Shown: positions 49,696 through 60,010, counted from the first letter of the stretch. The stretch is 64,000 nt of DNA from an uncultured Psychroserpens sp. (GCF_947501425.1 NZ_CANMVN010000002.1:248001-312000), one strand, 5' to 3'. Made by a program: numbers and translations. Notes: generated by a model not told the origin, from the letters alone.

Positions 49696-51600
49696 ATGAA
49701 GCATTTTTACACTTTATTCATTGCTCTTATTACATTAACAGCTTCGGCTCAGGTTCCTGCTGGTTATTATGACTATGCTACTGGAACAGGTTATACCTTA
49801 AAGACGCAGTTATTTAGAATTATCAACAGTACTGATGATCCTCAAATAAATAATACTATAGAAGAAATTCAAACCGTAGAAAGTTATAATTCATTAGATG
49901 GTTTCAATTCTACTTATGAAAGAGACTTCTATTACGAGACTAATGGTAGTAATACCATTTTAGACATGTACTCTGAAAATCCTACAGGAAATGACCCTTA
50001 CAATTTTACACCAGGTGCTGATGAATGTGGAAACTTTAATGCTGAAGGAGTTTGCTATAACAAAGAACACGTCATTCCACAATCGGTATTTAGTTCTCAA
50101 ACACCTATGTATAGTGATGCACATCATTTGATTCCTACTGATGGAAGGGTGAATGGATTTAGAAGTAATTATCCATTCGGAAATGTTGACGATAACCAAT
50201 TAATCTCTCAATCTGGTATTTCTAATCCAACCCAAAACGGTTCTAAAGTGGGAGGTTATGAAGATTTAGGCTATCCAATTGATTATTCTGGAACTGTTTT
50301 TGAACCTATAGATGAATTTAAAGGTGATATTGCTCGTATCTATTTTTATTTTGTGACACGTTATGAAAATCAGGTAAGCAACTGGTCATCTTATCCAATG
50401 TTTAATGGTACTTCAGACCAGGCCATAGCTGAACCATTTTTGAGTGTATTAATCGATTGGCATTTAAATGATCCTGTATCGCAAAAGGAAATCGATAGAA
50501 ATAATAATATTTTTTACAACCATCAAAACAATAGAAATCCTTTTGTTGACCATCCTGAATATGTATTGCAAATTTGGAGTACAACACCAGATACTGAAGC
50601 TCCTTCTGATGTAATCGATCTTGTAGCGTCTAATCCTACAGATAATAGTATTGACTTGTCATGGACAGCTGCAACCGACAATATTGCTGTGGCTTCATAT
50701 GATATTTATGTAGATGGTGTGAACACATTCAATACATCTAGCACGACTTTTACAGCTACAGGTCTTACAGCAGATACCAACTATTGCTTTACGCTTAAAG
50801 CAAAAGATGCCTCTGGCAATGAATCTAATTTCAGTAATGAAGATTGTGAAATGACCACAAATAATGGAAGTTCTGGTGGTGATATTGATATTTTCTTTTC
50901 GGAATATATCGAAGGTTCAGGAACTAATAAAGTACTGGAGATCGCTAATTTTACAGGAGCAACCGTTGACATGTCAATCTATACTTTAAAACTTAGTACC
51001 AATGGAAATGCCAATTGGAGCACCACTTATACATTTCCAAATAATACTTCTATTAACAATGAAGATGTATATGTGATTGCCAATGGAGGTTCTACAGTAT
51101 GTACATCAGAATATGATAATCTTAATAATGATATCACATCTTTCAACGGAAATGATGCTATCGGGTTATTCAAGAACGATGTATTGATTGATATCTTAGG
51201 CGATTTTAATAGTAGTGCTAATTATGCACAGAATACGACGTTAGTTAGAAAACCTACTGTAGATAGACCAACAACGACATTTGATATTAACGAATGGAAT
51301 AGTTTTGCATCTAATAATTGTGATGATCTTGGCTCACACATTCAAACCTTGGGTGTTGATGAATTTACCACTTTTGAGTTTATCATGTATCCAAATCCTG
51401 CCAATGGTGATGAAGTGACTATTATATCAAATCAAGATATTGAAGTTGAAGTTTACGATATTCTTGGTAAGAAAGTAACAGTTCAAAGCATTTCTACCGA
51501 TCAGCAAAAACTTGATATCTCAAGATTATCAAAAGGCATGTACATTATTAGATGTAATGCATCTAATGGAAGTATTACTAAAAAACTGATCAAACAATAA
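49696..51600 (+). CDS. T9SS-secreted endonuclease I with FnIII and lamin-tail domains
   Basis: A 634-residue secreted nuclease. Signal peptide about 1-20. Endonuclease I domain (about 25-290) with the histidine-metal motif NKEHVIPQSVF near residue 120 and DAHHLIPTDGRVNGFRSNYPFG just beyond, typical of EndA/EndoI nucleases that cut DNA and RNA non-specifically. A fibronectin type III domain (about 300-390), a lamin-tail domain (about 395-545) and a T9SS type A sorting domain (YPNPANGDE near 565 to KKLIKQ) follow. It would be exported to the surface or medium to degrade extracellular nucleic acid for nutrient or biofilm purposes. It ends at a strong terminator. Confidence 0.93.
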   Translation: MKHFYTLFIALITLTASAQVPAGYYDYATGTGYTLKTQLFRIINSTDDPQINNTIEEIQTVESYNSLDGFNSTYERDFYYETNGSNTILDMYSENPTGNDPYNFTPGADECGNFNAEGVCYNKEHVIPQSVFSSQTPMYSDAHHLIPTDGRVNGFRSNYPFGNVDDNQLISQSGISNPTQNGSKVGGYEDLGYPIDYSGTVFEPIDEFKGDIARIYFYFVTRYENQVSNWSSYPMFNGTSDQAIAEPFLSVLIDWHLNDPVSQKEIDRNNNIFYNHQNNRNPFVDHPEYVLQIWSTTPDTEAPSDVIDLVASNPTDNSIDLSWTAATDNIAVASYDIYVDGVNTFNTSSTTFTATGLTADTNYCFTLKAKDASGNESNFSNEDCEMTTNNGSSGGDIDIFFSEYIEGSGTNKVLEIANFTGATVDMSIYTLKLSTNGNANWSTTYTFPNNTSINNEDVYVIANGGSTVCTSEYDNLNNDITSFNGNDAIGLFKNDVLIDILGDFNSSANYAQNTTLVRKPTVDRPTTTFDINEWNSFASNNCDDLGSHIQTLGVDEFTTFEFIMYPNPANGDEVTIISNQDIEVEVYDILGKKVTVQSISTDQQKLDISRLSKGMYIIRCNASNGSITKKLIKQ

Positions 51601-51614
51601 GGCTTATATTCTTC

Positions 51615-51652
51615 TAAAAAAAGCGTCCTGATTAATCGGGACGCTTTTTTTT
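51615..51652. terminator. Bidirectional terminator
   Basis: Arms AAAAAAGCGTCC and GGGACGCTTTTTT form a 12-13-base stem with a nine-base loop between the nuclease gene and the convergent bestrophin-like gene; T-runs lie on both outgoing sides. Confidence 0.92.
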
Positions 51653-51654
51653 AG

Positions 51655-52533
51655 CTATAAATCCTGTATTCGATGTAAAGTAGAAGTTTGAGATTCATGA
51701 CTGGATAAATCTTCTATGATATAATTACCAATAGTTTCACAACTTTCCATAATTCCGAAGGGCAATAAAATAATACAGATCCAAACAAATAGATAATTAG
51801 GCGTAGCAAATTGCCTTGGATACGGAAAGTTTTTAATCCGTTCACTTTTACCTTGCAGTGTATAAAACTCAACCAACATATTAGCCAATTCCATATGTCT
51901 AAAATCTTCAATCAAACCATCGTTCTTTAATTCCTTTAAACGTCTAGACTGAACTCCTAGTAACTGAGATGCTTTATTTCCTTTGGCAAATACGTCTTTG
52001 TATTCGCTTTCAGAAATATAACCTTCAATCGCCTCTTCGATAGGAATTGTATCCTCACAAATCAGATAATGGTTTTCTCTAAATTCTCGATTCGATTTAC
52101 CTGATTTTACATGCTGCTCCCATGGTTTATCTGCTCGTAACTGATAACGCAACGCTGTTAACCAGGCAACATGCCTGTGTACTAACTCTTTATGAATAGC
52201 GTGCAATTCTTCATCTGATAATTTATTTTTAGCATGATCATTAGTTATAAAATCCTTGACCATTATCGTCCATGATCTTGACGCGTTTACAATGCCACCC
52301 CAAATCTTACGAGCTTCCCACAATCGGTCATAAGATGCATTATTCTTAAAACTTACAATAAAAGCTACAGCTGTTCCCAAAACACCTAGCGGCAACCATG
52401 GAACATGCAACCATTTAAGTCCTACAATATCAAATAATACTACAGGAATGGTTGATAAAACAAAGAACAAAAAAATATGACGCCTTGTCCATTTAATGAC
52501 TCCCATTACGGGAAATATTCGTCTTGTGTACAT
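51655..52533 (-). CDS. Bestrophin-like (UPF0187) membrane channel
   Basis: A 292-residue inner-membrane protein of the bestrophin family, pentameric anion channels. Visible features are the N-terminal MYTRRIFPVMGVIKWTRRH, two transmembrane helices (about 22-40 and 45-63), the conserved NNASYDRLWEARKIWGGIVNASRSW after the second, and two further hydrophobic segments near the C-terminus (NYLFVWICIILLPFGIME). The family has few experimental results in bacteria; chloride or sodium passage is inferred from homology. It is convergent with the nuclease gene. Confidence 0.85.
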   Translation of the reverse strand: MYTRRIFPVMGVIKWTRRHIFLFFVLSTIPVVLFDIVGLKWLHVPWLPLGVLGTAVAFIVSFKNNASYDRLWEARKIWGGIVNASRSWTIMVKDFITNDHAKNKLSDEELHAIHKELVHRHVAWLTALRYQLRADKPWEQHVKSGKSNREFRENHYLICEDTIPIEEAIEGYISESEYKDVFAKGNKASQLLGVQSRRLKELKNDGLIEDFRHMELANMLVEFYTLQGKSERIKNFPYPRQFATPNYLFVWICIILLPFGIMESCETIGNYIIEDLSSHESQTSTLHRIQDL

Positions 52534-52660
52534 AGTATTGGTTTAAGTCAACTAAAAGTAACCAAATATGACCAATTATTGTGATTTGATTTGTGAATTA
52601 TTTAGTGAATAACTCTCAATATTCATTTTAATTATCACCTTAAGTTACATTGAAAAAGTG

Positions 52661-52668
52661 TAAATTTG
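52661..52668 (+). promoter_or_regulatory. -7 promoter box of purL
   Basis: TAAATTTG is a full TAnnTTTG match 32 bases upstream of the purL ATG. Confidence 0.55.
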
Positions 52669-52699
52669 AGCTTTCAAAATTTCAAAAAAATACGATAAA

Positions 52700-55600
52700 A
52701 TGATTCATTTCTTCGGAAACCAAAACAGCAAGGTATTTGCTGTTCAAGCAACAAAAGAATTATCTACCGATACGACTGCAAAATTGATATGGTTATTTGG
52801 CAATCAACCAAAAATAGAACAAGCATCACTCGATGCTTTTTTTGTTGGACCACGTGCTGCTATGATAACACCTTGGAGTACAAATGCTGTAGAGATTACC
52901 CAAAATATGGGAATTACAGGCATCATTCGTATTGAAGAGTTTGAATCATGCGCAGAAGATTTCAAAGGTTATGACCCGATGATTTCTGAAAAATATAACA
53001 AGCTTGACCAAAATTCATTTACTATAGACATCCAGCCTGAAGACATTTTGGATATTGAAGATATTGCAGCCTACAATCAACAAGAAGGTTTGGCGCTAAG
53101 TGATGAAGAAATTGAATATTTAGAAGGTGTTTCAAAACGCATAGGAAGACCTCTAACCGACTCAGAAGTTTTTGGGTTTTCACAAGTAAATTCTGAACAC
53201 TGTCGCCATAAGATTTTTAACGGCACTTTTGTTATTGATGGTGAAGAGCAACCAACGTCTCTTTTTAAAATGATCAAAGAGACATCAAAACAACACCCAA
53301 ATGATATTGTCTCAGCTTACAAAGATAATGTAGCATTTGTAAAGGGACCAAAGATCGAACAGTTTGCACCAAAACGTGCTGATGTTCCTGATTTTTATAC
53401 CAAATCAGAATTTGAATCGGTCATCTCGCTTAAAGCCGAGACCCATAATTTCCCTACCACAGTTGAACCTTTCAATGGAGCTGCAACTGGTTCTGGAGGA
53501 GAAATCAGAGACCGACTAGCTGGTGGAAAAGGATCAATACCATTAGCAGGAACTGCAGTTTATATGACAGCTTATTCTCGTCTGGAAGATGATCGTCCAT
53601 GGGAACAAAAACTGAAAGCTCGTCCGTGGCTCTACCAAACACCAATGGACATTTTAATAAAGGCTAGTAATGGTGCTTCAGACTTTGGTAATAAGTTTGG
53701 ACAACCTCTTATTTGTGGTTCAGTACTCACTTTTGAAAATAAAGAAGACAATAGAACCTTAGCCTATGATAAAGTAATCATGCAAGCTGGCGGAATTGGC
53801 TACGGAAAATTAGATCAAGCCATAAAAGCAGTTCCTGAATCTGGAGACCAGATCGTGGTGCTTGGTGGTGAAAACTATAGAATTGGAATGGGTGGTGCTG
53901 CTGTATCTAGTGCAGATACTGGAGAATTTTCTTCAGGAATCGAACTCAATGCTGTACAGCGTTCTAATCCTGAAATGCAAAAGCGTGCAGCCAATGTGGT
54001 TCGTGGTATGGTTGAAAGTGAAGAAAATCATATCATATCTATCCATGATCATGGTGCTGGCGGACACCTAAACTGTTTGAGTGAACTTATAGAAGATACT
54101 GGTGGCTGTATCGATTTAGATAAATTACCTGTTGGAGACCCTACACTTTCCGATAAAGAAATAATTGGTAATGAATCTCAAGAACGTATGGGATTATTAA
54201 TTGCCGAAAAACATTTAGACCATATCAGTAAAATTGCTGAACGCGAACGCTCACCATTATATACTGTTGGTCATGTAACAGATGACAAACACTTCTGTTT
54301 TAGATCTGAAACTAAAGGAAATACTCCTATGGATTTGGATTTAGAAGACATGTTTGGAAGTTCTCCAAAAACAATCATGACCGATAAAACGGTTAATCGA
54401 ACGTATAGTGAGCTAAATTATAATGCTGATCTTATCTATGATTATTTAGACCAGGTATTGCAATTAGAAGCTGTAGCATGTAAAGATTGGCTAACTAATA
54501 AGGTGGACCGTTGTGTTGGCGGAAAAGTAGCTAAACAACAATGTGCTGGTCCGCTACAATTGCCATTAAACAATGTTGGTGTTATGGCTTTAGATTATAA
54601 CGGAAAAGAAGGGATCGCAACCTCCATAGGACACTCTCCAATTTCAGGATTAGTCAATCCGGAAGCTGGAAGTAGAAATAGTATTACTGAAGCTTTGACC
54701 AACATTATTTGGGCTCCTCTTAAAGACGGTTTAAAAAGCGTATCGCTCTCAGCAAACTGGATGTGGCCATGTAAAAATGAAGGTGAGGATGCCAGACTAT
54801 ATTCAGCTGTAAAAGCCATTTCAGAGTTTGCAATAGAGTTAGGAATTAATGTTCCAACAGGAAAAGATTCATTGTCTATGAAACAGAAATATGCCAATGA
54901 AGAGGTCCTTTCTCCTGGTACAGTCATTATTTCTGCTGCTGCTAATTGTAACAATATCCAAAACGTAGTTGAGCCTGTTCTTCAAAGAGATGCAGGTGAT
55001 ATTTACTATATTAATTTATCACAAGATAATTTTAAACTAGGCGGAAGTTCGTTTGCTCAAATTTTGAATACTATCGGAAATGAGGTTCCTAACGTTCAAA
55101 ATGCCTCTTATGTGAAACGCGTGTTTGACACCTTGCAGAAACTCATAAAAGATCATCAAATCTTAGCTGGTCATGATGTGGCTTCTGGCGGACTTATAAC
55201 AACTTTATTAGAATTGTGCTTTGCAGATGTAAATCTTGGAGCAGAATTAGATTTGAGTGCTCTTAATGAAAAAGATTCTATCAAATTGCTATTTGCTGAA
55301 AATTCAGGTATAGTTTTCCAATCTAAAGATGCCTCAATAGAACAAGTGCTCTCTGAAGCTGATATTGAATTTTTCAATATAGGAAAAGTAACTAGTACTG
55401 ATGTTCTTGGAATTATTAATGGCAATGAAGTTTTTACAATGACCATTTCAAGATTGAGAGATATGTGGTATAAAACCTCTTACCTACTCGATCAAAAGCA
55501 AACGGCAAATGATTTGGCTAAAACGCGATATGAAAATTATCCAAAGCAATCATTAGAGTATAGTTTTCCGAAGCATTTCGACGGAAAACTACCAGAAATA

Positions 55601-56362
55601 GATCCAACGAAACCAAAACCTAAAGCGGCTATTCTAAGAGAAAAAGGTAGCAACTCTGAACGTGAAATGGCTAATGCCATGTATTTGGCTGGATTTGATG
55701 TCAAAGATGTACATATGACCGATTTAATTTCTGGTCGTGAGACTTTAGAAGACATACAGTTTTTAGGTGCTGTTGGAGGTTTTTCAAATAGTGATGTTCT
55801 AGGGTCTGCAAAAGGTTGGGCTGGTGCTATAAAATACAATGACAATGCCAATAAAGCCATAAATAATTTCTTCAAAAGAGAAGACACTTTATCTGTTGGA
55901 ATATGTAATGGTTGTCAGTTATTTATGGAACTAGAGTTAATAAATCCTGAACATGATGAGCACGGAAAAATGCTACATAATGACTCACACAAACACGAAA
56001 GTGCCTTTACTTCGGTTACTGTTCAGGAAAATAATTCGGTGATGTTGTCTACACTCAAAGATGCCACTCTTGGTGTTTGGATCAGTCATGGTGAAGGTAA
56101 GTTTCATCTTCCTAAGAGTGAAAAGGATTATAACATCGTAGCTAAGTACGGTTATGATAGTTATCCGGCAAATCCTAACGGATCAGATTTTAATACAGCC
56201 ATGCTTTGCGATGCGTCTGGTCGTCATCTTGTTATGATGCCACATATTGAACGTTCGACATTTCAGTGGAACTGGGCTTATTATCCAGCTCACAGAAAAG
56301 ATGAGGTTTCACCTTGGTTAGAGGCATTTATTAACGCTAGAAAGTGGATTGAAAATAAATAG
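52700..56362 (+). CDS. purL: Phosphoribosylformylglycinamidine synthase (large type)
   Basis: Converts FGAR, glutamine and ATP to FGAM in purine synthesis. The 1220 residues are the single-chain large form (E. coli 1295): N-terminal PurS-like part, the FGAM synthase core with SQVNSEHCRHKIFN (about 158-170) and ETHNFPTTVEPFNGAATGSGGEIRDR (near 250), the second half with GGKVAKQQCAGPLQLP, and a C-terminal glutaminase with the catalytic cysteine in GICNGCQLF near residue 1070 and the histidine/glutamate in WISHGEGKF and PHIERS. This supports a purine step in addition to purB at the other end of the window. The start has its own -7 box. Confidence 0.97.
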   Translation: MIHFFGNQNSKVFAVQATKELSTDTTAKLIWLFGNQPKIEQASLDAFFVGPRAAMITPWSTNAVEITQNMGITGIIRIEEFESCAEDFKGYDPMISEKYNKLDQNSFTIDIQPEDILDIEDIAAYNQQEGLALSDEEIEYLEGVSKRIGRPLTDSEVFGFSQVNSEHCRHKIFNGTFVIDGEEQPTSLFKMIKETSKQHPNDIVSAYKDNVAFVKGPKIEQFAPKRADVPDFYTKSEFESVISLKAETHNFPTTVEPFNGAATGSGGEIRDRLAGGKGSIPLAGTAVYMTAYSRLEDDRPWEQKLKARPWLYQTPMDILIKASNGASDFGNKFGQPLICGSVLTFENKEDNRTLAYDKVIMQAGGIGYGKLDQAIKAVPESGDQIVVLGGENYRIGMGGAAVSSADTGEFSSGIELNAVQRSNPEMQKRAANVVRGMVESEENHIISIHDHGAGGHLNCLSELIEDTGGCIDLDKLPVGDPTLSDKEIIGNESQERMGLLIAEKHLDHISKIAERERSPLYTVGHVTDDKHFCFRSETKGNTPMDLDLEDMFGSSPKTIMTDKTVNRTYSELNYNADLIYDYLDQVLQLEAVACKDWLTNKVDRCVGGKVAKQQCAGPLQLPLNNVGVMALDYNGKEGIATSIGHSPISGLVNPEAGSRNSITEALTNIIWAPLKDGLKSVSLSANWMWPCKNEGEDARLYSAVKAISEFAIELGINVPTGKDSLSMKQKYANEEVLSPGTVIISAAANCNNIQNVVEPVLQRDAGDIYYINLSQDNFKLGGSSFAQILNTIGNEVPNVQNASYVKRVFDTLQKLIKDHQILAGHDVASGGLITTLLELCFADVNLGAELDLSALNEKDSIKLLFAENSGIVFQSKDASIEQVLSEADIEFFNIGKVTSTDVLGIINGNEVFTMTISRLRDMWYKTSYLLDQKQTANDLAKTRYENYPKQSLEYSFPKHFDGKLPEIDPTKPKPKAAILREKGSNSEREMANAMYLAGFDVKDVHMTDLISGRETLEDIQFLGAVGGFSNSDVLGSAKGWAGAIKYNDNANKAINNFFKREDTLSVGICNGCQLFMELELINPEHDEHGKMLHNDSHKHESAFTSVTVQENNSVMLSTLKDATLGVWISHGEGKFHLPKSEKDYNIVAKYGYDSYPANPNGSDFNTAMLCDASGRHLVMMPHIERSTFQWNWAYYPAHRKDEVSPWLEAFINARKWIENK

Positions 56363-56371
56363 CTTGTATTC

Positions 56372-57121
56372 ATGATATTTAGACTATTGATCTTCTGTGT
56401 TTTTGTGTCTTTTTATAGTCATTCTCAAACCATAGAATCTAGTTTTAAATATACTGTTGAAAAAGACTCAATCTTTTTAGATGAATACGATAATGCTATT
56501 GACAAACGTCTTTTTGATTTTAAATTAAAAAGCACCTTGTTTTATAGCTTAACTATGAGTAATGATACTCTGGTATTGAACAAATTGAGATTTTCTCACC
56601 TCTTTGGAGAGTTGGAAACACCTAAAAAACAACAATTGTTCAAATTCTTATCACAGCGAAATAATGTCGACACTACTAAAGTCATGATTATTCATTATCA
56701 GGATACTTTAAAGAAGATTAATGAATTTCCTGAAAAATCAGCATTAATTTATAGCAAAGACAGTTCAAGTCACAGACATGTCATTAGTCATAAGGCATTT
56801 CTAAAACAACATAAGAAGTGTCAAAACAAACTCAACACTAAAAAAACTAGAGTTTATCATTTCTATGGTCATAATAATGGGCATCCAGAGTCTATTAAAA
56901 AATTAACATGGACAAAAGACCATTTGCACTTAATCAATACACTTTTTAGAGACGCTTATAAACGCTATAGTGCAATAATTATTCATCCTGATGGTAGCTT
57001 TTATTGTTGGAACTATCGCGATGGTAATCTGGATGTATATGAGGACATTAGAAAAGGAAAACGCTGGGACAAGCATAAGAAAGAATTTATAAAAAAATTG
57101 GAAGCACTCAATTCTATGTGA
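56372..57121 (+). CDS. Secreted protein of unknown function
   Basis: I do not recognise a family. The 249-residue protein has a signal peptide (1-19, to SHSQ) and a charged body. A notable stretch near residues 155-215 is rich in histidine, tryptophan and aromatic residues (FYGHNNGHPESIKKLTWTKDH, IIIHPDGSFYCWNYRDG), then a lysine-rich helical end (KGKRWDKHKKEFIKKLEALNSM). It starts nine bases after purL and probably shares its transcript. No repeats, transmembrane helix beyond the signal or known catalytic motif. Confidence 0.6.
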   Translation: MIFRLLIFCVFVSFYSHSQTIESSFKYTVEKDSIFLDEYDNAIDKRLFDFKLKSTLFYSLTMSNDTLVLNKLRFSHLFGELETPKKQQLFKFLSQRNNVDTTKVMIIHYQDTLKKINEFPEKSALIYSKDSSSHRHVISHKAFLKQHKKCQNKLNTKKTRVYHFYGHNNGHPESIKKLTWTKDHLHLINTLFRDAYKRYSAIIIHPDGSFYCWNYRDGNLDVYEDIRKGKRWDKHKKEFIKKLEALNSM

Positions 57122-57186
57122 TTTATCAGACATAGCTTGCTTTTACCAAAGTAATGTATTAATTTACCTACAATTAATCCTTATTC

Positions 57187-57990
57187 ATGACGCTAACCTA
57201 TTTTGATCATAGTGTACCACACTTAATCGAAGAGTATTATCAACTGTCGTTTTCTGAAAATGCTGTGCCTTTTCAATCTACAGTACTGCCTGTTGGTTTT
57301 ACACACATCACTCATTTGTTCTACGGAAAACAAAAAGCTATTTTAAACTCAAAAGAAATGCCTCTGCAAGATACGATCATTAGCGGACAATTTTTTAGAT
57401 CCTATCAATTGCACTGCGCCTCAGAATCGATGTCATTTGGAATTAGTTTTCACCCAACTGCATTGTTCAAAATATTAAATACTGATGTTTCTAAATTAGA
57501 TAATAAGCACATGGCTTTGTCAGAATTCCATCCTGAGTTTCATGCTAAGATTCAAAGTGTTTTTAGTAATTTTTCCAGCCCTGAGAGCATGGTAAAACAT
57601 CTTAATAAGTTCTTTTCAGACATAAAACTTACCACCAATAAAAACACTGAAAACATTGATATTGCTATCAATTTAATTAAAAATAAAGAAGGATTACTGA
57701 GTGTTCAAGAGATTCTAGAGCATTTAAATATATCTCAAAAAACATTAGAGACTCAGTTTAAAAAGATTGTCGGACTCACACCAGGAAAATATGTGAGACT
57801 ATATCGCTTTTTAAAACTCATGAGAAAATATGAAAGTCAGGAAATTGCCATTAAAGATTTGATGTTTATGTTTGATTATTATGATAGATCTCATTTCTCA
57901 AAAGACTTTAAATTATTTATGAGTGAAACTCCAAAATCATATTTTAAAAAAGATTACCCGTTGCTCAAAGCAGTATTTAAAAATAGTTAG
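57187..57990 (+). CDS. AraC-family transcriptional regulator
   Basis: A 267-residue DNA-binding regulator. The N-terminal sensing part (about 1-150, with GFTHITHLFYGK and FGISFHPTALFKIL) resembles DUF6597, an AraC-associated ligand domain. The C-terminal domain is a double helix-turn-helix from about 165 to 260 (LSVQEILEHLNISQKTLETQFKKIVGLTPGKYVRLYRF, then MFDYYDRSHFSKDFKLFMSETPKSY), with the typical AraC FDYxDxSHFSKDFK signature. It stands alone between purL and the acyl-CoA synthetase gene. Its target and inducer are unknown. Confidence 0.88.
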   Translation: MTLTYFDHSVPHLIEEYYQLSFSENAVPFQSTVLPVGFTHITHLFYGKQKAILNSKEMPLQDTIISGQFFRSYQLHCASESMSFGISFHPTALFKILNTDVSKLDNKHMALSEFHPEFHAKIQSVFSNFSSPESMVKHLNKFFSDIKLTTNKNTENIDIAINLIKNKEGLLSVQEILEHLNISQKTLETQFKKIVGLTPGKYVRLYRFLKLMRKYESQEIAIKDLMFMFDYYDRSHFSKDFKLFMSETPKSYFKKDYPLLKAVFKNS

Positions 57991-58141
57991 TTACGATTTT
58001 TTACACCATTATACTATTTGTAAATCTTAAATTTACGTATTGAAATGAAATTCATTCCTAAAATTAATATATAGGGTTTATTAGTTTTTAGTTATTTGTA
58101 GTAAAGTATTGACATTTCATTTTAGTTAAAATTCAACAAAT

Positions 58142-58173
58142 TAAGGAGTTGTGTCATTGCACCTCCTTTTTTT
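58142..58173 (+). terminator. Terminator or attenuator before the acyl-CoA synthetase gene
   Basis: Arms AGGAG...GTG and CAC...CTCCT form a stem with a small bulge, followed by seven T. It sits 152 bases after the AraC gene stop and 65 bases before the synthetase ATG. It could be the end of the AraC transcript or an attenuator in the synthetase leader. Confidence 0.6.
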
Positions 58174-58237
58174 ATGCACACATTTGAAATTCACTTTTAA
58201 TTTCATAATTTGCAATACTACAATCCTTTCAAACGAG

Positions 58238-60010
58238 ATGACAGAAATAACGAGACTTTTCGACTTCCCATACTATCAATTAGAGGTACACAACCTGGAT
58301 GCTGCATTAGTAACAAAATATGATGGCAAATGGGTAAAAACTTCAACTAAAGATTATCTAGACAAAGCAAATGCAATGAGTAGAGCACTGCTGAGATTAG
58401 GTATTCAAAAAGATGATAAGATTGCTGTCATATCATCAACAAACAGAACGGAATGGAATATCATGGATATTGGAATTCTTCAGCTAGGCGCTCAAAACAT
58501 TCCAATCTACCCAACGATATGTGCAGAGGATTATGAATATGTACTTAACCATAGCGAATCGATATACTGTTTTGTTTCAGACGCAGAGGTTTTAGAAAAA
58601 GTAAGAAAAGTACAAGCTAACACATCCTTAAAAGAAGTCTATTCTTTTGATCATATTGAAGGATGTAAGCATTATTCGGAATTATTCGAATTAGGAAAAG
58701 ATGACAGTAATCAGGATGAAGTACAAGCAAGAAAAGATGCTGTGCTACCTGATGATCTTGCAACCATAATTTACACTTCAGGTACTACCGGAAAACCAAA
58801 AGGTGTGATGCTATCCCATTGGAATATTACAAGTAATGTACTGAACAGCTCACCAAGAGTACCTCTTTCAGAAGGGCAAACACGAGTTTTGAGTTTCTTA
58901 CCAATATGTCACATTTTTGAACGCGTACTAATTTATGTCTACCAACATGCAGGTACCTCCATATATTTTGCCGAAGCCATCGATAAAATTGGAGATAACG
59001 CCAAAGAAATAAAACCAAACCTCATGAGTGTGGTTCCAAGACTATTAGAAAAAGTCTTTGATAAAATCATGTTAAAAGGCGAAGAATTATCTGGTATTAA
59101 AAAAGCACTCTTCTTTTGGGCTGTTAAACTTGGAGAACAATGGGAACCCTATAAAGCTAATGGTGCATGGTATGAGTTTAAGTTAAAGATAGCCAATAAA
59201 CTCATCTTTAGTAAATGGAGAGAGGCACTTGGTGGAGAGTTAACCACAATGGTCTCAGGTAGTGCAGCACTACAACCAAGACTATCTCGTATTTTTGCGG
59301 CAGCAGGTATGCAAGTCATGGAAGGTTATGGTTTAACTGAAACCTCACCTGTGGTGACCGTAGGTATGTACAAGGACAATATGTATAAAGTTGGAACAGT
59401 TGGCAAGCCAATTAATGATGTAGAAATAAAAATTGCAGATGATGGCGAGTTGTTAATTAAAGGTCCTAACGTCATGAAAGGCTACTATAAAGATCCTGAA
59501 AAAACAGCTAGTGTAATGACTGGCGACTATTTTCATACAGGTGATAAAGGTGAAATTGATGAAGATGGGTTCTTGAAGATTACTGGTCGTAAAAAGGAAA
59601 TGTTCAAAACCTCTGGTGGTAAGTATGTCATTCCACCACTTTTAGAGAACGAAATGAAACAGTCTCTTTTCATTGAACAAATTATGGTTGTAGGTGAAGG
59701 CGAAAAAATGCCTGCGGCAATAATTCAGCCTAATTTCGAATTTATTAGAGATTGGATTGAACATAAAGGTCATGATATTGGAACATCTGAAAAAGACATT
59801 GCAACTTCAGATATTGTTGTCAAACGTATTCAAAAAGAAGTGGACAAATACAATAAACGCTTCGGAAAATGGGAACAAATCAAACGCTTTGAGTTAACAC
59901 AAGATGTATGGTCTATAGATGGTGGACATTTAACACCTACTATGAAAATGAAACGCGATATCATAAAAGGAATTTATCAGGATCTATACGACAAAATATA
60001 CCGAGCATAG
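58238..60010 (+). CDS. Long-chain acyl-CoA synthetase (AMP-forming)
   Basis: Activates fatty acids to acyl-CoA using ATP and CoA, the entry step to beta-oxidation. The ATG at 58238 gives 590 residues; the upstream in-frame start at 58151 adds 29 residues ahead of the usual MTEITRLFDF beginning and runs through a hairpin terminator. Family motifs are the P-loop YTSGTTGKPKGVMLSH near residue 180, MEGYGLTETSPVV near 365, TGDKGEIDEDGFLKITGRKKEMFKTSGGKYV near 435 with the catalytic lysine region at the end. Related enzymes (FACL) of this length use medium and long chains. It lies 2.2 kb upstream of the beta-oxidation operon that runs off the window. Confidence 0.92.
   Translation: MTEITRLFDFPYYQLEVHNLDAALVTKYDGKWVKTSTKDYLDKANAMSRALLRLGIQKDDKIAVISSTNRTEWNIMDIGILQLGAQNIPIYPTICAEDYEYVLNHSESIYCFVSDAEVLEKVRKVQANTSLKEVYSFDHIEGCKHYSELFELGKDDSNQDEVQARKDAVLPDDLATIIYTSGTTGKPKGVMLSHWNITSNVLNSSPRVPLSEGQTRVLSFLPICHIFERVLIYVYQHAGTSIYFAEAIDKIGDNAKEIKPNLMSVVPRLLEKVFDKIMLKGEELSGIKKALFFWAVKLGEQWEPYKANGAWYEFKLKIANKLIFSKWREALGGELTTMVSGSAALQPRLSRIFAAAGMQVMEGYGLTETSPVVTVGMYKDNMYKVGTVGKPINDVEIKIADDGELLIKGPNVMKGYYKDPEKTASVMTGDYFHTGDKGEIDEDGFLKITGRKKEMFKTSGGKYVIPPLLENEMKQSLFIEQIMVVGEGEKMPAAIIQPNFEFIRDWIEHKGHDIGTSEKDIATSDIVVKRIQKEVDKYNKRFGKWEQIKRFELTQDVWSIDGGHLTPTMKMKRDIIKGIYQDLYDKIYRA

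Noticed and set aside
55537-55887. Long minus-strand frame within purL
   Set aside because: Antisense to a conserved part of a certain gene, with no independent signals.
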